Virus record (IMG/VR): IMGVR_UViG_3300033156_000573
Coordinates: 1-24,313 of that record
DNA: 24,313 nucleotides
Reading direction: 5' to 3' (one strand)
Origin: a virus
This document shows positions 19,862-24,313 of the stretch, in pieces. The translations under genes were made by a program, and so were the position numbers. Numbering within the stretch: the stretch's first letter is position 1; every line of letters begins with the position of its first letter. A model generated the notes under the pieces. That model did no database searches. It saw nothing but the letters and a program-made list of their open reading frames with translations, and was not told the DNA's origin.

Positions 19862-20406
19862 TCTTGGGGAGGGTTTTCTGCATCCTGCGGTTGATCAGCG
19901 GCTTGACGAAACTGCTGCAGGACCTTCGTAGCGTATACATAAGATACGCCGCAAGCCTTACGAATTTCGCCAGCTTTAGCACTAGGGTTAGCTTTTAGAA
20001 ACTCCAATACAGCCTTTTTCTTATCACCTCTCATAGCTTTACCTCCTTTAACTTTTTTAGGTGAAGAACTCACCTTAGCTTTATGTTCATCCCTCTTCTC
20101 AGAAATGTCAACCTCTTTTTTCCTTTTTTTCGCAGAGGTACCCTTACGACTTTTCGAGGTCACTGCATCAAGCTCCGCCTTTCTTGAGTGCGTTGCTTTC
20201 TTGAAGAAGTCACTATCATACACGACATCCTCTGCTTCAAGTTCACTAATCCCAAGATTCTTAGAAACCTCACAGGTCTGTTTTCTCGAGCACGCGAGGC
20301 ACATTAAAGCAGAATGAACGCGTTGTAAAACAGGACAATGAACTAACCGTACAACTTTGTCTCTATACTCTTCCTTAACATCATCTTTACATAAAAGTCG
20401 TAGCAT
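19858..20406 (-). CDS. Four-cysteine module plus C-terminal helix-turn-helix protein, 182 aa
   Basis: Unnamed putative DNA-binding protein. Near the N-terminus Cys24, Cys36, Cys39 and Cys45 give C-x11-C-x2-C-x5-C, with sequence (CPVLQRVHSALMCLACS) similar to the cluster in the sigma-like protein encoded next. Residues 85-125 are a Lys/Ser-rich, probably disordered basic linker. Residues 129-168 (AVLEFLKANPSAKAGEIRKA and on) look like a helix-turn-helix or winged helix, as in H-NS/MerR-unrelated phage DNA-binding tails. The last 14 residues are Gln/Asp/Pro-rich. ATG 20406 has a textbook TTAGGAGGTGTAAA site; a longer form would overlap the reductase gene by 92 bases. A redox- or metal-sensing regulator is an inference. 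Confidence 0.78.
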   Translation of the reverse strand: MLRLLCKDDVKEEYRDKVVRLVHCPVLQRVHSALMCLACSRKQTCEVSKNLGISELEAEDVVYDSDFFKKATHSRKAELDAVTSKSRKGTSAKKRKKEVDISEKRDEHKAKVSSSPKKVKGGKAMRGDKKKAVLEFLKANPSAKAGEIRKACGVSYVYATKVLQQFRQAADQPQDAENPPQD

Positions 20407-20416
20407 TTTACACCTC

Positions 20417-22975
20417 CTAACAAGTTGAGTAACCACATTTTGAACAACTCTTACATCCTTGTCCGTTACGAACCAAGGAATAATTTTGGCATTTTGGACA
20501 CAAATCAAAGAGATCTTCGGGTTTAATATTCGTGTTAGTTTTCACAACGTCTTGTAATACCTTGGCAACGGCGTCGCAGATTGAAGTAACTCTGCCTACT
20601 CGTTTATTAACGTAATAATCACCTGTTTCAATACCCGAAAGAGACTTCATTATTACCTCTGGCTTTGTTCCAGAGCGAAGAGCCAGAGAAACCAAACGAC
20701 CTAACCCCATCGCAAGGCCGTTAACTACGTTACCACTCTTTCCAGTAGATACAAAAACTTCTATCGGCTTACCCCTCAACGACCTGTTAATTGTTATGTA
20801 GATATTATTTAAGCCCTTAAACTTGTAAGTCTGACCCGATAAAACGTCTTCCTCCCTCTTCTCATCTTCATTGTCTATCTCCACAATAGAATCTAGAACA
20901 CATCCTCTACGGTACACTGTTAAGCCCTTAAGACGATATCTCTGAGCTGTGAAGATAATCTCCTCGACTTCTTCAACGGACGTTTCTTTAGGCACATTAA
21001 TAGTTTTACTTGCCGACGTATGACTAATCTGTTGAACTGCAGAAACAACCTCAATTTGCTTCTCAGGGGGAATGAACGGAAGAGGGGGTGGATCAGAAGG
21101 GGTTACCTGTGATTTTAATATAACTGTCTGGAATTCGCCGTCGCTGTTAAGAAACTGCCTCTTTACTTGAAAAGCTTCAAGGGGCTCCAAACCTGTTGAA
21201 ATACACCTTAAAAATTGAGAAACTGAACCGGCTGGCGCCTGCGTTATTGTGGTTGTGTTCCAAAACTTCTTACTCCTCTTTGTGTACCCAATTAAAGATA
21301 GATGCTCTTTCTTATATTCTGAATCCCATTTCTTCTCCGTCCTTGTTGCTAAGGCCCACTCGTTAGAAGCAATAAGAGAGCCTCGTGTAAGAGCCGAATA
21401 AACCTCCATAATTCTATCTGTATCCGTATACTCATATCCCTTCTTAAAGAGATATTCGGCAACACCTGTTAATCCAACACCAACAGGGTGAATTTGCTCA
21501 ATACGTTCACGTAATTTACGATAAAGCCACTCCGGCTCCCGAGGAAGCCCTTGATCGTACTCTAAAGTAAGATAGAGAATGGCGTTACCAATATGTGTCA
21601 TATAGTACCCGAGCGCCTCAAAGTCACCTACACTATCTGCCGAAATAGCATTCCCTGTTAAGAGGTGACAAACACTAAAAGGAGGAGACGTGTACTCTCC
21701 ACAATTAGCAGTCAAAATACCGTTGTAGAAAACCTTATGTGTCTCGGGTTCTGTAATATTATAAACATCATATCGCTTACCTTGCTTCTCAACCTTTTCG
21801 ACGCGGCAGAAAGGCGGGCTCATTCGTCCGTGAGCTCGAGTACTGCGAATTAACGCCTCGGGAATCAAGCAATCTGAGGTGTTTAGCTCAGAAGCCTTCC
21901 TTTTCACTAAAGGAACCTTACCCAAATTTATCTGCCCTTCCTTCGTCCACGTTTTACATATTATACCATAATTATATTCAGAGGTTACATAAAACGAGTG
22001 GTCTGGAGTTACTTTAAGTTCACGCCCGTTAGATAACCTAACTAATACCACCTCCACGTTTTCGCGAGTCTTCCAAACTCGTGTGGGAATAGTGTAATTC
22101 CCGTTACCGTTCAAAACCCTGATCTTCTCTCCCCTTTGAAATCTTTCGGCCAGTTCGGCGATAGGGATCTCTCCAAGTTCTGTAGCAACTTTTGTATCGC
22201 CAGTAACACAAGGATTTACATATCGAACATGGGGCTTTAACTCAGGAGGATAAGGAGAATGATCAGCAATAACGTCGGGAAAGAGTAAACCAGGGTCGCC
22301 AGATGTCCACATTCCCAATGCAATCTCCTTGATTAATTCGCGCTGTTCCCAAAAATCCCCAAAAGCGTTTACTGAAATATTTATAGACCATAAGTCACGT
22401 CGCTCTCTCTTAAGTCGAACATACTTAAAGATATCGGGATGATTGTAATCAAGCTGGCCCAACATAGCGCCTCGCCTTTTCCCACCAGCAGCAATGCTCT
22501 TAGAAGTAGCCTCAAACATAGGAATAAATCCCACAGGTCCTGAACTAACACCTTGGGATTGATCAACGCCGCTTCCCTCTGGACGAAGAGTGGAAAAGTC
22601 AAGCCCCACACCACCGGCATACTGAAAAATACTTGCGCACGCCTCAACATACCTGAGAATGTCTTTCGTGGAATCAGGAATAGGACCTAAGGGAAAGCAC
22701 GAGTAAAATCCGCATCTTCGTGTATACGGATTTCCAAGATTCATCAACACCGGAGTTGCAAAGGTAAATTCTCTATTTTTAGCTCTACGTAAAGCCTCGA
22801 AAAGAATGTCTTTTGACACAGGATACTTTTGTTTGAGTATGAAATCGGAAACGCGCTCGATGACATCCTCATACGTTTTCTCCAATCTCTCAGAAGTCTT
22901 AGGGTGACGAATTGAGTAACGTTGGTAAATAAGGGCACGCTCAAAATCTGCCCAGCCGTTTATGACTTCTCCCAT
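20417..22975 (-). CDS. nrdJ: Adenosylcobalamin-dependent (class II) ribonucleotide reductase with mini-intein, 852 aa
   Basis: Reduces ribonucleotides to deoxyribonucleotides using B12, without needing oxygen. The N-terminal barrel has RRCGFYSCFP (Cys93 probably one of the redox pair), GGVGLDFSTLRPEGS and a GPVGF region. The radical site NPCGE is split by an intein (Pro255, then Cys425-Gly-Glu after it), and Cys436 is the likely disulfide partner. APAGSVSQ is the phosphate-binding loop. A C-terminal TSCPD-like domain (IEVFVSTGKSGNVVNGLAMG) is followed by a zinc-ribbon tail with Cys826, 829, 841, 844, 847 and 852, as in bacterial NrdJ. After splicing it would be 683 residues. GGGAGG lies 10 bases before ATG 22975. 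It supplies dNTPs to the phage polymerase. Confidence 0.95.
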   Translation of the reverse strand: MGEVINGWADFERALIYQRYSIRHPKTSERLEKTYEDVIERVSDFILKQKYPVSKDILFEALRRAKNREFTFATPVLMNLGNPYTRRCGFYSCFPLGPIPDSTKDILRYVEACASIFQYAGGVGLDFSTLRPEGSGVDQSQGVSSGPVGFIPMFEATSKSIAAGGKRRGAMLGQLDYNHPDIFKYVRLKRERRDLWSINISVNAFGDFWEQRELIKEIALGMWTSGDPGLLFPDVIADHSPYPPELKPHVRYVNPCVTGDTKVATELGEIPIAELAERFQRGEKIRVLNGNGNYTIPTRVWKTRENVEVVLVRLSNGRELKVTPDHSFYVTSEYNYGIICKTWTKEGQINLGKVPLVKRKASELNTSDCLIPEALIRSTRAHGRMSPPFCRVEKVEKQGKRYDVYNITEPETHKVFYNGILTANCGEYTSPPFSVCHLLTGNAISADSVGDFEALGYYMTHIGNAILYLTLEYDQGLPREPEWLYRKLRERIEQIHPVGVGLTGVAEYLFKKGYEYTDTDRIMEVYSALTRGSLIASNEWALATRTEKKWDSEYKKEHLSLIGYTKRSKKFWNTTTITQAPAGSVSQFLRCISTGLEPLEAFQVKRQFLNSDGEFQTVILKSQVTPSDPPPLPFIPPEKQIEVVSAVQQISHTSASKTINVPKETSVEEVEEIIFTAQRYRLKGLTVYRRGCVLDSIVEIDNEDEKREEDVLSGQTYKFKGLNNIYITINRSLRGKPIEVFVSTGKSGNVVNGLAMGLGRLVSLALRSGTKPEVIMKSLSGIETGDYYVNKRVGRVTSICDAVAKVLQDVVKTNTNIKPEDLFDLCPKCQNYSLVRNGQGCKSCSKCGYSTC
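21704..22210 (-). other. Mini-intein in the ribonucleotide reductase, 169 aa
   Basis: In-frame insertion at residues 256-424. It begins CVTGDTKVATELGEIPIAEL (block A), has LKVTPDHSF (block B with Thr and His), and ends NGILTAN before +1 Cys425. Removing it restores YVNP-CGEY, the conserved reductase radical-cysteine motif. The penultimate residue is Ala instead of the usual His, a variant seen in some inteins. There is no endonuclease domain. The +1 splicing nucleophile is the catalytic thiyl Cys itself, so unspliced protein should be inactive. Confidence 0.9.
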
Positions 22976-23065
22976 TTACTATATTCCTCCCTTACTCCTA
23001 AACCTCGTTATAAGATCAAAATGAATTACCGCGCCAAAGAGATGAAATGATCACTTATATCATAT

Positions 23066-23674
23066 CTAAATTCTTACAAAATATCGATGATGTGAAGTTT
23101 TTCCAAATTCAGAAAGAGCTTGACGATGTCTCTTAGATAAGAAACCGAGGTTCATCTCCAAATCGTACAAGCGCCAATCAGGGTTCTCTCGAAGAAGTGT
23201 CAATATCTCATTTTTACGTCGCTCCCTAGAAATGAATGCTGCAAGTTTTAAAGTATAAACGTACCGATCCCCTCTTATAACGGGGAAACAATCGTCAAGA
23301 TGATCCGGTACAAGGTAATCGGTAACAACAACCGCGTGGGGATACTCTCTCTTCATCTCCTTTATCAAAGATAGCTTCGACCTTCTAATTACTTCATCAA
23401 CATTCCCAAACTTATTAATTTCAATACAAGAAACAACATCAACCACGTGGGGAATACTCCCTGAATCAAATTTATCATTCAACAAAACTAAAGAATGATG
23501 AACATCAATGGGGACTCCACAAGTTACCAAAGGACCAAAGGCTGCTTCCTTACCATCAGTAAACAAACCAATGACACATTTATATCCTACAGAAAAGAAT
23601 AACCTCTCCAGGGAAAAAGTCTCCAACCCCTGAATTAACTCTTCGTGAACTCGTGCGATTCTCTTAAAATTCAT
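23066..23674 (-). CDS. Divergent RNase HII-like protein, 202 aa
   Basis: The motif order resembles RNase HII/HIII, which cleave RNA in RNA-DNA hybrids: TDGKEAAFGPLVTCGV (39-54, compare DEAGRGPLAGPVVAAAV), VVVTD with Asp119, IRGD (133-136), LAAFISRERRK (144-154), NPDWRLY (164-170) and NLGFLSKRH followed by SHHRYF (176-199). The C-terminal match to GYGT-x2-H and HR-x-SF is best. However, the first catalytic pair is Asp-Gly instead of Asp-Glu, the GRG junction-recognition motif is missing, and the later Asp appears as Asn155, so activity is doubtful. It could be an inactive nucleic-acid-binding relative. The ATG at 23674 lacks a clear ribosome binding site; TTG 23710 is an alternative. No database check was possible. 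Confidence 0.6.
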   Translation of the reverse strand: MNFKRIARVHEELIQGLETFSLERLFFSVGYKCVIGLFTDGKEAAFGPLVTCGVPIDVHHSLVLLNDKFDSGSIPHVVDVVSCIEINKFGNVDEVIRRSKLSLIKEMKREYPHAVVVTDYLVPDHLDDCFPVIRGDRYVYTLKLAAFISRERRKNEILTLLRENPDWRLYDLEMNLGFLSKRHRQALSEFGKTSHHRYFVRI

Positions 23675-23739
23675 GATATCAGTTTTAACGAAAGCTCGGA
23701 GAAAAGGCAAGCAGGAAAATTCAGATTTCCCTAATTTTT

Positions 23740-23988
23740 TTAAACGGTTCCATTTCCCTTTAGGCGCCTGAGAACACGTCGACGAATCGCTGTGGGGGGA
23801 GGAAAAACAAATTCGAAAGAATGAGTAATATCAAAACTCACTTTCCCTACACGAAGAATCCCAAACGAATGACAAAAGGGACAAATACTACAGGTTGCGC
23901 GATACCACCCGATTAAACGATAAGAAGGAAACTTCTCGACAATGTATCCGCACTTGGGGCAAAAAATTACGTCTCTCGTTGACCTCAC
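23740..23988 (-). CDS. Small zinc-ribbon protein, 82 aa
   Basis: Residues 10-13 (CPKC) and 33-39 (Cys33, Cys36, Cys39 in CSICPFC) form a likely zinc ribbon, with an aromatic stretch between (YRLIGWYRATC). The C-terminus has a beta-like HSFEFVFPPP stretch and a basic tail (RRRVLRRLK) that may bind nucleic acid. The start is GTG 23988, 11 bases after GGGAGG in the end of the preceding gene. It may be a transcription or replication accessory protein, or simply a structural zinc module; I cannot name it. Confidence 0.65.
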   Translation of the reverse strand: MRSTRDVIFCPKCGYIVEKFPSYRLIGWYRATCSICPFCHSFGILRVGKVSFDITHSFEFVFPPPTAIRRRVLRRLKGNGTV

Positions 23989-23995
23989 TTAAACA

Positions 23996-24259
23996 CTAAC
24001 CTCCCTCAACACCTAACTCATGGGGAACGGGGCTTTTCGACGAAAAAGCCAGAAGACCCTTTTCAAAGGCCCACAAGAGAAAGGATTGGAAAATAGGGTG
24101 ATTTACGTCGAATTCTGGAGGGAACTCAAACTCCCCCGAATCGGAAACCGTAACCCGATAACAGTTACCATCATATCTAACTAATATCTCACCCTCAGAC
24201 GACAACAACACGTAAGAATCATCCGTATCTTCAGGAACAAGGGCTAAGTACTCTTTCAT
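23996..24259 (-). CDS. Small acidic hypothetical protein, 87 aa
   Basis: I do not recognise it. It is acidic, with short beta-like stretches (SYVLLSSEGEILVRYDG; YRVTVSDSGEFEF) and one amphipathic or aromatic helix (FQSFLLWAFEKGLLAF). It is probably soluble. ATG 24259 overlaps an open frame entering from the window edge as ATGA, which supports the start even though no Shine-Dalgarno site is visible. The stop lies 7 bases before the zinc-ribbon gene's GTG. Confidence 0.65.
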   Translation of the reverse strand: MKEYLALVPEDTDDSYVLLSSEGEILVRYDGNCYRVTVSDSGEFEFPPEFDVNHPIFQSFLLWAFEKGLLAFSSKSPVPHELGVEGG

Positions 24260-24312
24260 AAGACTGAGGGAAAAATGCCACCCTTCGCAACCGTTAAGGC
24301 GCTACTTAACCC
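24256..24312 (-). CDS. C-terminal tail of an upstream gene, cut by the window edge
   Basis: Only one frame is open from the right edge: 18 codons ending FPSVL and a TGA that overlaps the next ATG by 4 bases (ATGA), the same coupling used throughout this operon. The tail is too short to identify. Confidence 0.5.
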   Translation of the reverse strand, partial: GLSSALTVAKGGIFPSVL

Positions 24313-24313
24313 G

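Noticed and set aside
20407-20508. Longer N-terminus for the helix-turn-helix Cys protein
   Set aside because: It would overlap the reductase gene's conserved Cys tail, while ATG 20406 has an ideal AGGAGGTG site.
21704-22210. Homing endonuclease inside the reductase intein
   Set aside because: Only 169 residues between splice blocks and no LAGLIDADG, HNH or GIY-YIG motif.
16306-23079. TTGT(T)AAG in three gaps (near 16306, 4646 and 23073) as a repeated promoter element
   Set aside because: The copy near 23073 lies inside coding sequence, spacing to any -10 box varies, and AT-rich gaps make such matches common.
1-24313. tRNA genes, CRISPR arrays, insertion sequences or attachment sites
   Set aside because: No cloverleaf-like segments, regular direct repeats, transposase motifs or terminal repeats were seen by eye; coding density leaves little room for them.

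Overview
This window reads as part of the genome of a tailed double-stranded DNA phage, or a prophage or megaphage-like relative, and covers its DNA-replication and nucleotide-metabolism module. Every gene I accept lies on the minus strand, so transcription runs from base 24313 towards base 1. Genes are packed tightly: stop and start codons overlap (ATGA, TGATG), and AGGAGG-type ribosome binding sites are strong and often sit inside the preceding gene. By eye the GC content is low to moderate. The strong Shine-Dalgarno sites and occasional GTG starts fit a bacterial host, perhaps Gram-positive or thermophilic, but the sequence does not fix the host. I see no tRNA, rRNA, CRISPR array or insertion sequence, and no gene-free stretch longer than about 300 bases.

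In transcription order, the right end (24312 to 23066) holds the tail of a cut gene, two small proteins (one a zinc ribbon) and a divergent RNase HII-like protein. Next (22975 to 17575) come a B12-dependent ribonucleotide reductase interrupted by a mini-intein, two proteins that pair a helix-turn-helix with a shared four-cysteine module, and two unrecognised proteins. From 17559 to 13566 there is a compact DpdA/TGT-like transglycosylase, a conserved phage protein with a TRTGGGNR motif, a small membrane protein and the Mre11/Rad50-like pair (T4 gp47/gp46). From 13562 to 7501 there is a third four-cysteine protein, a UvsW-like helicase, a small orphan, a DnaB-type helicase, a DnaG-type primase, GTP cyclohydrolase FolE2 and dUTPase. 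From 7491 to 1 there is a uracil-DNA glycosylase/exonuclease/PolA fusion with its own mini-intein, a gp32-like single-strand binding protein, a RecA-family recombinase, an orphan, QueE, a holin-like membrane protein, an orphan, and a DHH phosphoesterase cut by the window edge.

Together these genes supply dNTPs (NrdJ), remove dUTP (Dut) and possibly check for uracil (the UDG domain on the polymerase). They also unwind, prime and copy DNA, and carry out recombination-dependent replication and repair (RecA, SSB, UvsW, gp46/47). The most distinctive theme is a dispersed 7-deazaguanine DNA-modification set: FolE2 and QueE make or process the precursor and the DpdA-like enzyme would insert it into DNA. 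QueD and QueC are not in the window. Other points of interest are two mini-inteins at catalytic sites of PolA and NrdJ, a recurring four-cysteine module in three phage proteins, and an RNase HII-like protein whose catalytic residues look changed.
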